Shown: in pieces, positions 49,253 to 58,244 of the stretch
Layout: every line of letters starts with the position of its first letter
How positions within the stretch are numbered: position 1 is the first letter of the stretch
Source: Actinomycetospora chiangmaiensis DSM 45062
Lineage (GTDB): Bacteria; Actinomycetota; Actinomycetes; Mycobacteriales; Pseudonocardiaceae
Reading direction: 5' to 3'
Assembly (NCBI RefSeq): GCF_000379625.1
Contig: NZ_KB903217.1
Coordinates: 513,816-577,815, forward strand
Length of the DNA: 64,000 nt
The notes under the pieces: model-generated
Told to the model about the DNA's origin: nothing
What the model saw: the letters and a program-made list of their open reading frames with translations, nothing else
The model's database searches: none
Program-made: the position numbers and the translations under genes

Positions 49253-51106
49253 GTGAGCAATCCCGGCCAGGCAGCACCCGATCCCCGCCGCTGGCGCGCC
49301 CTCGTGGTGTGCCTGGTCGCCGGGTTCATGACGCTGCTCGACGTCAGCATCGTCAACGTCGCCCTCCCCTCCATGCAGCGCGGCCTCGGCGCGTCGTCGG
49401 CGGAGCTGTCCTGGGTGGTATCGGGCTACGCGCTGACGTTCGGGCTCGTGCTCGTCTCCTCCGGACGGCTCGGGGACGACCGCGGGCGCAAGAAGATGTT
49501 CCTCATCGCGCTCGCGCTGTTCACGATCACGAGCGCGGTGGCCGGGCTCTCGGTCGACCCGACGATGCTCGTCGTCGCCCGCCTCCTGCAGGGGGCCGCC
49601 GGCGGCATGATGAACCCGCAGATCATCGGGGTGATCCAGCAGCTGTTCTCCGGCCGGGAACGAGGGCGCGCGTTCGGGTTGTTCGGCGCGGTCATCGGCA
49701 TCTCGACCGCCGTGGGCCCGCTCTCCGGGGGCCTGCTCCTGCAGTGGGCCGGCGAGGCCGAGGGCTGGCGCTGGGTCTTCTACGTCAACGTGCCGATCGG
49801 CATCGTCGCGCTCCTGCTCGGCCTGTGGTGGCTCCCCACCGACGAGGCCCGGACCGGCGAACGGCGTCCGCTCGACCTCGTCGGGGCGCTCCTGCTCGGC
49901 GGGGCGGTCGTCGCGCTGATGCTCCCGCTCGTGCTCTCCGAGCAGAACTTCTCCGGCGCCCCGTGGTGGCTCGTCGGCGTCGCCGTCCTGCTCGGGCTGC
50001 TCTTCGTCGCCTGGGAACGCCGCGCGAAGCGCACCCACGGGCACCCGCTGGTCAACTTCGGGCTGCTGCGCACCCGCAGCTACGCCATGGGCACCGCACT
50101 CGGCCTGCTCTACTTCGCGGGCTTCACCTCCATCTTCTTCGTGCTCACCCTGTTCCTGCAGCAGGGCCGGCAGTTCACCCCCCTCGAGGCGGGCCTCGCG
50201 CTGACGCCGTTCGCGGTGGGCTCCGCGGTGTCCTCCGCCATCGGCGGCCGGCTCATCTCCCGGCTCGGCAAGCCGCTCATCGTCGGCGGCCTGGTCACGG
50301 TGGTGGTGGGGCTCGTCGTCACCGACATCGTGCTGCGGCTCGACCCGTCCAGCGTCGGCTGGGCCATCGCGCTGCCCCTGCTCGTCGCGGGCGTCGGCGG
50401 CGGCCTGGTGATCGCGCCCAACCAGACCCTCGCCCTCGAGGAGGTCCCGGCCCGCGAGGGCGGGACCGCCGCGGGCGTCCTGCAGACCGGGCAGCGCATC
50501 GGGTCGGCCATCGGCATCTCGGCGGTCGGGGCGGTGTTCTTCTCCTCCCTCGCCGGCAGCCGCGGCGACTGGTCGCGCTCGATCAGCTCGGGGCTCGTCA
50601 TCACCGTCGGTCTCGTCGTGCTGGCGCTGCTCGTCGGCATCGCGGACCTCATCGCGGGGCGCGTCACCCGCCGTCGTCAAGCGCCGGAGGAAGCACCCCG
50701 GACCGCCGACGAGCCCACGGCCGAGGCTCCGGGGTCTGCGCAGGAGGCCGAGCCCACTCCCGAGACCGCTCCCCGTCACGCGGCCTGGGCTCCCGACGAC
50801 GGGTCGGCGCCGGACCGCGGGCCGGCCGTCGTCGGTCGGGTCGTGCGGTCCGAGGACGGCGAGCCCGTGCCGGGCTCGGTGCTCACGCTCGTGGACGAGA
50901 CCGGCCACCAGGCGGCGCGGACGGAGGGCGACCCGGACGGGTCGTTCCGCCTCGTCCCGCCGGGCCCCGGGACCTACCAGCTCGTGGCCCGCGCCCAGGG
51001 GCGTGCACCCGACGTCGGGCGGGTGGCCGTCAGCGCGCACACGAGCGCCTACGACGTCGTGCTCGGCCCCGCGGCCCAGGACCACGCCGTCCGGACGATG
51101 AGCTGA
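49253..51106 (+). CDS. MFS DHA2 exporter with C-terminal carboxypeptidase-regulatory-like domain
   Basis: 617 aa. Fourteen helices (LLDVSIVNVALPSMQRGL, motif GRLGDDRGRKKMF) occupy 1-480. A Pro/Glu/Thr linker (about 480-525) then leads to an Ig-like domain, VVGRVVRSEDGEPVPGSVLT to YQLVARAQGRAP, the pattern of carboxypeptidase regulatory-like folds. The fusion is unusual for a transporter. GTG 49253; weak ribosome site. Confidence 0.87.
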   Translation: MSNPGQAAPDPRRWRALVVCLVAGFMTLLDVSIVNVALPSMQRGLGASSAELSWVVSGYALTFGLVLVSSGRLGDDRGRKKMFLIALALFTITSAVAGLSVDPTMLVVARLLQGAAGGMMNPQIIGVIQQLFSGRERGRAFGLFGAVIGISTAVGPLSGGLLLQWAGEAEGWRWVFYVNVPIGIVALLLGLWWLPTDEARTGERRPLDLVGALLLGGAVVALMLPLVLSEQNFSGAPWWLVGVAVLLGLLFVAWERRAKRTHGHPLVNFGLLRTRSYAMGTALGLLYFAGFTSIFFVLTLFLQQGRQFTPLEAGLALTPFAVGSAVSSAIGGRLISRLGKPLIVGGLVTVVVGLVVTDIVLRLDPSSVGWAIALPLLVAGVGGGLVIAPNQTLALEEVPAREGGTAAGVLQTGQRIGSAIGISAVGAVFFSSLAGSRGDWSRSISSGLVITVGLVVLALLVGIADLIAGRVTRRRQAPEEAPRTADEPTAEAPGSAQEAEPTPETAPRHAAWAPDDGSAPDRGPAVVGRVVRSEDGEPVPGSVLTLVDETGHQAARTEGDPDGSFRLVPPGPGTYQLVARAQGRAPDVGRVAVSAHTSAYDVVLGPAAQDHAVRTMS

Positions 51107-51118
51107 CCCGACGGGCGC

Positions 51119-51976
51119 TCACGCCCGTTTGAGCGGTGGCCGCGCGACCCCGTCGTCACCGGCGAGGGAGGCCTGCGCGGGCGAGCGCGCCAGCACCACC
51201 ACGCCGCCGAGGGAGAGCAGCAGGCCGACGACGAACCACGGCGCCCAGCCCTCCCGGATGCCGTCGCCGAGCAGGAGCAGGCCGAGCAACCCGGGGGCCA
51301 GCGTCTCGGTGACCGCGAGCACGGCCACGACCGGTCCGACCGAGCCGCGGGCCAACGCGACCGTGTACAGGCCGAGCCCGAGGGCGGCGTAGCCGACGAG
51401 GGCCCACGCGATCGGGTCCGTCACCACCCGCCGCGCGATCTCGCCGAGCGGGCCGTCGAGGTCGACGAGCCGCACCGCCACCGCCGTGCCGCCGAACGCG
51501 AGGCCGGCGACGAAGGCCGTGGGGACGGCCCGCCGGCTGCGCACCGCGAGGGTGATTCCCCCGACCGCCAGCGCGACGAGCACCACGAGGATCGCGATCG
51601 TGCCGCCGACCCCGGTGTGCGGGAGCTCGCCGGTGCTCGCGCTGCCCACCAGCAGCCCCAGGCCGAGCACGTTGGCGCCCGCCGCGACGAGGTCCACGCG
51701 ACGCAGCGGGGTGTCGAACACCCAGTGCGACGCGATCACGGTGATGACGACCTGGCCCGCCACGATCGCCTGCACGGCGACGATGGGCATGTACCGGAGC
51801 GCGAGGACGGTGAGGATCCAGCCGACGATGTCGAGCAGGAGACCCGCGAGGTAGACGGGGCTGGTGACGACGCCCGCGGCCCGCGTGGCCCGCCGGGTCG
51901 CCAGGGCCTCGAGCATCGCCGCCCCGGCGTTGGCCCCGGCGGCGACGAGGGCGGCGACGAGCCCGACGACCAGCAC
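51119..51976 (-). CDS. DMT/EamA-like transporter
   Basis: 285 aa, about ten helices in two halves, the DMT superfamily pattern: MPIVAVQAIVAGQVVITVIA in the first half and GSVGPVVAVLAVTETLAPGLLG in the second. Probably an exporter of unknown substrate. GTG 51976 chosen because CGGAGG is 6 bp upstream; earlier GTG 51982 is too close to that site. It is convergent with the MFS gene. Confidence 0.8.
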   Translation of the reverse strand: MLVVGLVAALVAAGANAGAAMLEALATRRATRAAGVVTSPVYLAGLLLDIVGWILTVLALRYMPIVAVQAIVAGQVVITVIASHWVFDTPLRRVDLVAAGANVLGLGLLVGSASTGELPHTGVGGTIAILVVLVALAVGGITLAVRSRRAVPTAFVAGLAFGGTAVAVRLVDLDGPLGEIARRVVTDPIAWALVGYAALGLGLYTVALARGSVGPVVAVLAVTETLAPGLLGLLLLGDGIREGWAPWFVVGLLLSLGGVVVLARSPAQASLAGDDGVARPPLKRA

Positions 51977-52164
51977 GGCCACCTCCGTCCGTCGACCCCG
52001 TCCAGCGCGAGTCTGCCCGTCCCCGGACCGCGGGACGCGCACATCGACGTGCGCGTCGCTCCTGCGGACGGGGTACCGCCCCGTCCCGACGCCGGCTCGG
52101 GGGACCCGGGCGCGACGGAGGACCACGACGGTGACGGTGGCGACGGGCCTGGCGGTGGCGGCCG

Positions 52165-52686
52165 GTGCTCCTGGTCGGCGCGGGACGTTCGTCACCGGAG
52201 GGCTCGCCGTCCTCGCGGCGCTGGTGCTCGCCCGCCGTGGGCGCCCCCGGCCGCGGTGTGCGTGTGGGGGCGGTGATTGTGGGATCTCTCACCATCCGGT
52301 TCTTCGAGGGCACCGTCGTACGGGCACGCCCGCCGCCGGACACGCGGCTCGCGGTGGAGACCTCGGCGTCGATGCCGTCCGGGCACGCCCTCGTGTCCGC
52401 GCTCGCCGTCGGGCTGACCGTCATCGCGGTCCCCCTGCTGCTCCGTGAGGCGGGACGCGATGGGCCGGTTGTACGCGGCGCGATCGTGCTGGTCGGGGCG
52501 GTGATCATCGGGTTGACCGGGGTCGGCCGTGCCTCCCTCGGCGTGCCCTGGACCACCGACGTGCCGGCCGGGTGGATGCTGGGCGCCGCGCTGCCGGCGG
52601 TGGCCGTCGCGCTCACCGCGATCCTCGGGAAGCACCCCGTCAAGATCTATCCCTCGAAAGGGTCAGTTGACTCGTCGGTAGCCTGA
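52165..52686 (+). pseudogene. decayed PAP2 phosphatase gene
   Basis: The last ~140 codons keep PAP2 features: RARPPP, PSGHALVSAL and GVGRASLGVPWTTDV. In the last motif SR is GR and the catalytic His (usually LGVHW) is Pro. Upstream hydrophobic sequence (LAVLAALVLARRG) continues in a different frame near 52140-52240, so the N-terminal half is out of frame. The sense strand holds no complete PAP2 reading frame. Frameshift or sequencing error possible. Confidence 0.6.
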
Positions 52687-52803
52687 CGCACGGGCGTCGC
52701 TACCTCGAACGGGTAGCCATGGCGTCACTCGAATGCGCCGAATACTGTCTCATGGGCGTACAGAAGAGCGCGGTCCGTCGCTGTGCCGATCGGAGGTCCC
52801 ACC

Positions 52804-53943
52804 ATGGAGCAGGTCCCGCTCCTGGTTCTCGGGACCGGTGTCGACGGCCTGGCGACGGCGCTCTGCCTCGCCCACCAGGGCTTCCCCGTGCAGGTGCTCG
52901 ACCGGGGCCCCGACCCGGCGGTCGAGGACGACCCGGCCCTGACCGGCTCGACCCTCCTGCGTCCGCCGGCCACGCGGGTGCTCCACGGCCTCGGGCTGCT
53001 CGACCCGCTGCTGGGCCGGACGCTCGAGCTGCAGCGCCTCGTCCATCTCGACGCCGGGACCGGTCAGCCGCTGCGCAAGGTGGAGCTCGGGGAGAACGTC
53101 CGGGCGCGCTTCGGCTACCCGGTGCTGGTGGTCGCCCGGCAGGAGCTGCGGCGGGCGCTGGCGGCGGCGTGCGCCCGCGACGAGATGATCTCGGTGCGCT
53201 ACGACAGCCGGCTCACCGGCGTCGAGGACATCGGTGACGCCGCGCTGGTCACGCTCGAGGGTGGCGAGGAGTGGCGCGCGGAGGCGCTCGTCGGTGCCGA
53301 CGGTGCCTCCAGCCGGGTGCGGGCCCTGCTCGACGGCGGCGCCGGAGCGCTCTCGCCGACCTTCGTCGTGCGACGGGGCACGGTGGCGGCCACCGCGGGC
53401 GAGCCGGCCCAGCCCGAGCTGCAGGTGTGGTCGTCGCCCGCGCTCCAGGTGACCCGCGTGCCGTCGCCGGACGGCGGCGCGGACGTCACCTTCGTGACCC
53501 GCGCGGACCTGCCGCCCGCGGAGCGGGAGTGGATCGTCTCGCGGCTCGACCCGGAGGTCCGCCGCACGGTCTCGGGCGTCGCGACCCGCGAGCCCGACCA
53601 GGTCGTCGCCCACCAGCGGCCCCTGCCGCGCTGGACGCGGCACCGGCTGACCGTCGTCGGCGCCGCCGCCCAGCCCCTCCTGCCCCACGCGGGCGAGGAC
53701 GAGGACCAGGCGCTGCTCGACGCGCACGCGCTCGGCGCCGCCTTCGACCGCTCGGACGGGCGCATCCTGCCGGGCCTGGAGGGCTACGAGGCGCTGCGTG
53801 CCGCCGCCCGGGCCGCGTGCGCGGCGAAGGTGGCGGAGTTCGCGGCGCTCGCGCACGCCGAGGGGCTCACCCGCCGGCTGCGGGACCGGCTGTGGGCCCG
53901 GGAGGCCGTCGACGAGGTCGCCGAGATCGTGGGCGAGCCGTAG
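52804..53943 (+). CDS. FAD-dependent oxidoreductase (PHBH-like fold)
   Basis: 379 aa. N-terminal dinucleotide motif LVLGTGVDGLATALCLA, central EALVGADGASSRVRALL (the GADG motif), then RLTVVGAAAQPLLPHAGED, where the usual GD of the FAD-binding loop (GDAAH) is GA. Resembles aromatic-ring hydroxylases, but its substrate and even activity are uncertain. ATG with GGAGGT upstream. Confidence 0.8.
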   Translation: MEQVPLLVLGTGVDGLATALCLAHQGFPVQVLDRGPDPAVEDDPALTGSTLLRPPATRVLHGLGLLDPLLGRTLELQRLVHLDAGTGQPLRKVELGENVRARFGYPVLVVARQELRRALAAACARDEMISVRYDSRLTGVEDIGDAALVTLEGGEEWRAEALVGADGASSRVRALLDGGAGALSPTFVVRRGTVAATAGEPAQPELQVWSSPALQVTRVPSPDGGADVTFVTRADLPPAEREWIVSRLDPEVRRTVSGVATREPDQVVAHQRPLPRWTRHRLTVVGAAAQPLLPHAGEDEDQALLDAHALGAAFDRSDGRILPGLEGYEALRAAARAACAAKVAEFAALAHAEGLTRRLRDRLWAREAVDEVAEIVGEP

Positions 53944-53965
53944 GGCACAGGCGCAGGATGGCCCG

Positions 53966-55216
53966 GTGACCATCGCTGCGAACGCCCCCGGCCGTCCGAT
54001 CTCGGTCGAGGCCGATCCCGCCGCCCTCGGCTTCGACCCCGCCCGGCTCGCCCGGGTCGACGAGCACTTCCGGCGCTACGTCGACGACGGCCGGCTCGCC
54101 GGGTGGCAGACCGTCGTGGCCCGTCGCGGGCAGGTCGTGCACGCCTCGGAGTACGGGATGCGCGACGAGGAGGCCGGGCTGCCCGTCGAGGCGGACACCC
54201 GCTGGCGCATCTACTCGATGACCAAGCCGATCACCTCGGTCGCCGCCCTGATGCTCTGGGAGCGCGGGGAGCTCGAGCTGACCGACCCGATCAGCCGCTG
54301 GCTGCCGGCCTTCGCCGAGCCGCGCGTCTACGTCAAGGGCAGCTCGACGTCGCCGCTGACGATGCCGAGCCCCGAGCCGATCCGGGTGTGGCACCTGCTC
54401 ACCCACACCGCGGGCCTGACCTACGGCTTCCACCACGCCCACCCGGTCGACGAGCTCTACCGCGCGCGCGGGTTCGAGTGGGGCGTGCCCGCGGGCATGG
54501 ACCTGGCGGCCTGTGTGGACGCCTGGGCCGAGATGCCTCTCGTGCACACCCCCGGCACCGAGTGGAACTACAGCCACGCCACGGACGTGCTCGGCCGGCT
54601 CGTCGAGGTGGTGTCGGGGCGGTCGCTGGACGCGTTCCTGCAGGCCGAGATCCTCGACCCGCTGGGCATGACGTCGACCGGCTTCGCCGCGGACGACCCG
54701 TCACGCACCGCAGCGCTCTACGCGCTCGGCCCCGGTCGGCGTCGGGTGCGGGCCGACGCCATGGGCGACCCCTTCCTCCGGCCGCCGACGTGGCTCTCGG
54801 GGGGCGGCGGCATGGTCTCGACCGCGGCCGACTACCACCGCTTCGTGCAGATGCTCGCCCGCGGCGGGGAGCTGGACGGGGTCCGGCTGCTCGGGTCGCG
54901 CACCGTGGCCTACATGGGCCGCAACCACCTGCCCGGGGGACAGGACCTCGAGCAGGTCGGTCGCCCGCTCTTCGCCGAGATGCCGTTCCACGGCGTCGGG
55001 TTCGGTCTGGGGGTGTCGGTGGTGCTCGACCCGGCCGCCTACCGCACGCTCGCCTCGGCCGGCGAGATGGCCTGGGGCGGCGCCGCCAGCACCGCGTTCT
55101 GGGTCGACCCCGCCGAGGAGATCACGGCGCTCTTCCTCACCCAGCTGCTGCCCTCGAGCGCGCACCCGATCCGCAGCCGGATGCGATCACTCGTCTACCA
55201 GGCACTCGTGGACTGA
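53966..55216 (+). CDS. class C beta-lactamase/esterase-fold serine hydrolase
   Basis: 416 aa. Ser-x-x-Lys in IYSMTKPITS, the Tyr of WNYSHATD (YSH in place of YxN) and WLLTHTAGL-like HLLTHTAGLTYGF identify the EstB-type hydrolase family. Likely an esterase or peptidase rather than a drug-resistance enzyme. GTG 53966; intergenic gap 22 bp after the FAD gene, so the two may be one unit. No signal peptide, so cytoplasmic. Confidence 0.87.
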   Translation: MTIAANAPGRPISVEADPAALGFDPARLARVDEHFRRYVDDGRLAGWQTVVARRGQVVHASEYGMRDEEAGLPVEADTRWRIYSMTKPITSVAALMLWERGELELTDPISRWLPAFAEPRVYVKGSSTSPLTMPSPEPIRVWHLLTHTAGLTYGFHHAHPVDELYRARGFEWGVPAGMDLAACVDAWAEMPLVHTPGTEWNYSHATDVLGRLVEVVSGRSLDAFLQAEILDPLGMTSTGFAADDPSRTAALYALGPGRRRVRADAMGDPFLRPPTWLSGGGGMVSTAADYHRFVQMLARGGELDGVRLLGSRTVAYMGRNHLPGGQDLEQVGRPLFAEMPFHGVGFGLGVSVVLDPAAYRTLASAGEMAWGGAASTAFWVDPAEEITALFLTQLLPSSAHPIRSRMRSLVYQALVD

Positions 55217-55363
55217 GGCACCTCGTCCGGCCTAGCGCCACGCTGCGTCACGAACCTGAGGAGTCCCCGGGTCACCCTGAGAGAGGGCTGCACGGGACCC
55301 GCCCGCTCTGTAGCGTCCTGCCCTGCCTCGCGTCGGACGAGGGAACGGGTGCTCAGGAGACGG

Positions 55364-55642
55364 ATGAACGTGACGCCGGGTCCACGACGACGGCCAGCCG
55401 GACCGCATCCGGAGGCCACGGCCGCGGCCGTTCCCGCCCCGCGAGGAACGGAGTCGGGCGCCCTGGCCGGGGTGCCGGCCCAGCGGACCGCGGCCGACGT
55501 CTACCGGGTCAGCGAGGAGCAGGTGCACCGCGCCCGGATGGCCGTCGCCCGCAACTCGCTCGACTCCGAGGACTGTCGTGACCTGCTCGACATGCTCGGG
55601 CTGATCGGCGAGGCGGGCGAGCCGCCGCCGGTCCGCCGCTGA
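55364..55642 (+). CDS. small unrecognised actinobacterial protein
   Basis: 92 aa. A disordered N-terminal half rich in Pro, Ala and Arg; the second half is helical and looks conserved-like (VYRVSEEQVHRARMAVARNS, then LLDMLGLIGE). ATG 55364 with CAGGAG upstream. TAGCGT at about 55311 upstream may be a -10 element. No family recognised. Confidence 0.65.
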   Translation: MNVTPGPRRRPAGPHPEATAAAVPAPRGTESGALAGVPAQRTAADVYRVSEEQVHRARMAVARNSLDSEDCRDLLDMLGLIGEAGEPPPVRR

Positions 55643-55714
55643 GTCGAGGGACACGGACCGTCCGGCGCGTCGGCCGCGCGGGGACGGCCCGGGCCCGTTT
55701 AGCGTGGTGTGGTC

Positions 55715-56458
55715 ATGGTCGACATCCCCGCTCCGCCCCGCGCGACCGGGTCCGGTGAGCCCCACCGCCCGGCGCCGCGTCAGGCACGCGCCGTGGCGAC
55801 CCGCGAGACCATCCTCGCCGCCGCGGCCCACGAGTTCGCCGCGGAGGGCTACCACGCCGCCTCCCTGTCGAAGATCCTCGACCGCAGCGGCGTCACCAAG
55901 GGCGCGTTGTACTTCCACTTCGCGTCCAAGGAGGCGATGGCGGACGCCGTCGTCGCCGTGATGGAGCGGCGCTTCCCCGAGATCACCGCGGCCTTCGAGA
56001 GCCTCGGGCACGACCCGATGACGACGGCGGTCGCGATCGCCATCGGGATCGCGGACGTGTTCGCCGCCGACGTCCACGTGCGCGGCGGCATGCGCGCGGT
56101 GGGCGAGGGCGTCCTCGGACCGGAGCGCTTCCGCTGGGCCTACCAGTACTGGGACGACGTGTTCCTCGACCTCCTCGGCCGGGCCCGCGACGCGGGGCTG
56201 CTCCGCGAGGGCGTCGACGCCGAGGACCTCGCGCGCACCGTCGTCGCCCTCGGCAACGGCCACCGGGTGGTCTCCACCGCGACGACGGGGCAGGCCGACC
56301 TGCGCGACCGGGCGGTGCGCTCGTGGGAACTGCTGCTCGGGTGCGTCGCCGAACCGGCCTGGTTGGCGCGGTGGGAAGCGGCCGGCGGCATGGCGTCGCT
56401 GCCCCTGGGGGACCCGTTGCCGGGGGTGCCTGAGAGCGGTCCGGACCCCGTCCCGTAA
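55715..56458 (+). CDS. TetR-family regulator (ScbR/ArpA-like)
   Basis: 247 aa. HTH ILAAAAHEFAAEGYHAASLS, then SGVTKGALYFHFASKEAMAD, the form seen in gamma-butyrolactone receptor-type TetR proteins; the ligand-binding half has no clear marker. A TAGCGT hexamer ahead of ATG 55715 and no ribosome site suggest a leaderless transcript. GTG 55709 is an alternative. No divergent target gene is evident; the tRNA cluster follows. Confidence 0.86.
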   Translation: MVDIPAPPRATGSGEPHRPAPRQARAVATRETILAAAAHEFAAEGYHAASLSKILDRSGVTKGALYFHFASKEAMADAVVAVMERRFPEITAAFESLGHDPMTTAVAIAIGIADVFAADVHVRGGMRAVGEGVLGPERFRWAYQYWDDVFLDLLGRARDAGLLREGVDAEDLARTVVALGNGHRVVSTATTGQADLRDRAVRSWELLLGCVAEPAWLARWEAAGGMASLPLGDPLPGVPESGPDPVP

Positions 56459-56522
56459 GGTTCTCCACGCACCCAACGGAGCGGACCGGTCACCACCGGA
56501 GGGGGTAAGGTTCTCGCACCGA

Positions 56523-56595
56523 GCCCCCATCGTTCAGTGGCCTAGGACTCCGCCCTTTCAAGGCGGCAACGCGGGTTCGAATCCCGTTGGGGGTA
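56523..56595 (+). tRNA. tRNA-Glu (anticodon TTC)
   Basis: 73 nt without encoded CCA. Acceptor GCCCCCA pairs with TGGGGGT (first pair G-U), discriminator A. Anticodon loop CTTTCAA between CCGCC and GGCGG. T arm GGGTTCGAATCCC is canonical. First of three tandem tRNAs. Confidence 0.95.
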
Positions 56596-56633
56596 CGCAG
56601 TAGAGTTCTGGTGAACAACAGTTTCACAAGCTA

Positions 56634-56707
56634 GGCCCAGTGGCGCAGTTGGTTAGCGCGTCGCCCTGTCACGGCGAAGGTCGCGGGTTCGAGTCCCGTC
56701 TGGGTCG
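56634..56707 (+). tRNA. tRNA-Asp (anticodon GTC)
   Basis: 74 nt. Acceptor GGCCCAG with CTGGGTC (one G-U), discriminator G. Anticodon loop CTGTCAC in stem TCGCC/GGCGA gives GTC. T arm GGGTTCGAGTCCC. 38 nt after tRNA-Glu. Confidence 0.95.
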
Positions 56708-56746
56708 CACAGTCGAGCTGGTTCCGTCTGAGGGCCTGGCCGACAC

Positions 56747-56820
56747 GGCCAGGTAGCTCAGTCGGTACGAGCGATCGCCTGAAAAGCGATAGGTCGGCGG
56801 TTCGACCCCGCCCCTGGCCA
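56747..56820 (+). tRNA. tRNA-Phe (anticodon GAA)
   Basis: 74 nt. Acceptor GGCCAGG with CCTGGCC, discriminator A. Anticodon loop CTGAAAA in ATCGC/GCGAT gives GAA. T arm GGCGGTTCGACCCCGCC. Last of the cluster; no integrase or attachment-site duplication is seen downstream. Confidence 0.95.
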
Positions 56821-56824
56821 CCTC

Positions 56825-56852
56825 AGCCCACCGGACGTGCTTCCGGTGGGCT
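56825..56852 (+). terminator. rho-independent terminator of the tRNA cluster
   Basis: AGCCCACCGGA pairs perfectly with TCCGGTGGGCT around CGTGCT, followed by TTCGT. It begins 5 bp after tRNA-Phe, as expected for the tRNA operon end. The rest of the 281-bp gap up to the next gene holds only its promoter region; no other feature is supported there. Confidence 0.85.
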
Positions 56853-57101
56853 TTCGTGCGTTCAGGAGCGGTGTGCTGCGCCCTTTCTGCGAGGTCTGCG
56901 TCAGGCGGGTCAGGCGGCTCGAATTCCTGCCTCACGTCACCCTCACGGCCCCGCCGGACGGTCCAACCACCCACGACGTTGCTCGGTGTGAGCTGACGAA
57001 CGCCCGTGGTTGAGGTCGTTCAATCGTGGACAACCCGACGACGAACGATGGCCGGACCCGCAGGGGTCGGGCCCACGTCGCAACGAAGGAAGGTCCACGC
57101 C

Positions 57102-58151
57102 GTGCCGACCACCGTCTCCGCCCTGGTCACCGAAGGCGCCTCGAAGCCGCTCGAGCGCTCGACCATCGAGCGCCGGGACCCGAAGCCGCACGACGTCGTC
57201 ATCGAGATCGCGTACGCCGGCATCTGCCACTCCGACATCCACCAGGCCCGCGACGAGTGGGGTGGCGCGGAGTTCCCGATGGTGCCCGGCCACGAGATCG
57301 CGGGCACCGTCGCCGCCGTCGGTGACGAGGTCACGAAATTCTCCGTGGGCGACCGCGTGGGCGTCGGCTGCTTCGTGGACTCCTGCCGCGAGTGCGACAA
57401 CTGCAAGGCCGGCGAGGAGCAGTTCTGCACGAAGGGTGAGGTGCAGACCTACAACGCCCGCGAGTACACCGGCGAGCAGACCTTCGGCGGCTACTCGCAG
57501 TCGGTCGTCGTCGACGAGAACTACGTGCTGAACATCCCCGAGGGCGTCGAGCTCGACGTCGCCGCGCCGCTGCTGTGCGCCGGGATCACGCTCTACACGC
57601 CGCTGACCCACTGGGGTGCCGGCCCCGGCAAGAAGGTCGCCATCATCGGCATGGGCGGCCTCGGCCACGTCGGGGTCAAGATCGCCCACGCGCTCGGCGC
57701 CGAGGTCACGGTCCTCTCCCAGACGCTGTCGAAGGAGGAGGACGGCAAGCGGCTCGGGGCCGACCACTATTACGCCACGTCGGACGAGAAGACGTTCGAG
57801 ACCCTCGACAGCACGTTCGACCTGATCGTCAACACGGTCTCGGCCGACCTCGACCTCGAGAAGTACGTGGCGCTGCTCGCCCTCGACGGCTCGATGGTCA
57901 ACGTCGGCATCCCGTCGAACCCGGGCTCGATCCACGCGTTCTCGCTGGCCAACGGCCGTCGCAGCCTCGCCGGCTCGAAGATCGGCGGCATCCGCGACAC
58001 CCAGAAGATGCTCGACTTCTGCGCCGAGCACCACATCGGCGCCGAGATCGAGACGATCACGGTGGACGACGTCAACCAGGCCTACGACCGCGTCGTCGAC
58101 TCGGACGTCCGGTACCGGTTCGTCATCGACATCGCGTCCTTCGAGAAGTAG
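57102..58151 (+). CDS. zinc alcohol dehydrogenase (YahK/cinnamyl type)
   Basis: 349 aa medium-chain dehydrogenase of the CAD/YahK branch. Catalytic-zinc sites are GICHSDIH and GHEIAG; structural-zinc cysteines are in [15 protein letters not shown]; the Rossmann motif is [12 protein letters not shown] long-range NADP-type loop (QTLSKEED) replaces an acidic residue, so NADPH use is likely. It reduces or oxidises aromatic or aliphatic aldehydes/alcohols. GTG 57102 with GGAAGG. Confidence 0.92.
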   Translation: MPTTVSALVTEGASKPLERSTIERRDPKPHDVVIEIAYAGICHSDIHQARDEWGGAEFPMVPGHEIAGTVAAVGDEVTKFSVGDRVGVGCFVDSCRECDNCKAGEEQFCTKGEVQTYNAREYTGEQTFGGYSQSVVVDENYVLNIPEGVELDVAAPLLCAGITLYTPLTHWGAGPGKKVAIIGMGGLGHVGVKIAHALGAEVTVLSQTLSKEEDGKRLGADHYYATSDEKTFETLDSTFDLIVNTVSADLDLEKYVALLALDGSMVNVGIPSNPGSIHAFSLANGRRSLAGSKIGGIRDTQKMLDFCAEHHIGAEIETITVDDVNQAYDRVVDSDVRYRFVIDIASFEK

Positions 58152-58192
58152 TTCCCGACGGCGGGTCGTCCCCCGGCTCGTCGTGACGGTCC

Positions 58193-58222
58193 CGGCCCGT
58201 CGCCGCTCCCGGCGACGGGCCG
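58193..58222. terminator. bidirectional terminator hairpin
   Basis: CGGCCCGTCGCCG and its perfect complement (13 bp each) around CTCC, in the 93-bp gap between the alcohol dehydrogenase and the convergent membrane-protein gene. No T-run on either side. Confidence 0.6.
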
Positions 58223-58244
58223 TCGCCGTGACCGGGGGCGGACG

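Noticed and set aside
56523-56852. tRNA cluster as an integration site for a mobile element
   Set aside because: No integrase, no duplicated tRNA 3' end and no change of composition downstream.
56669-56974. 101-codon minus-strand frame over the tRNA-Asp and tRNA-Phe genes
   Set aside because: Known type of spurious protein (GGVEPPTYRFSG... pattern) produced by reading tRNA genes backwards.
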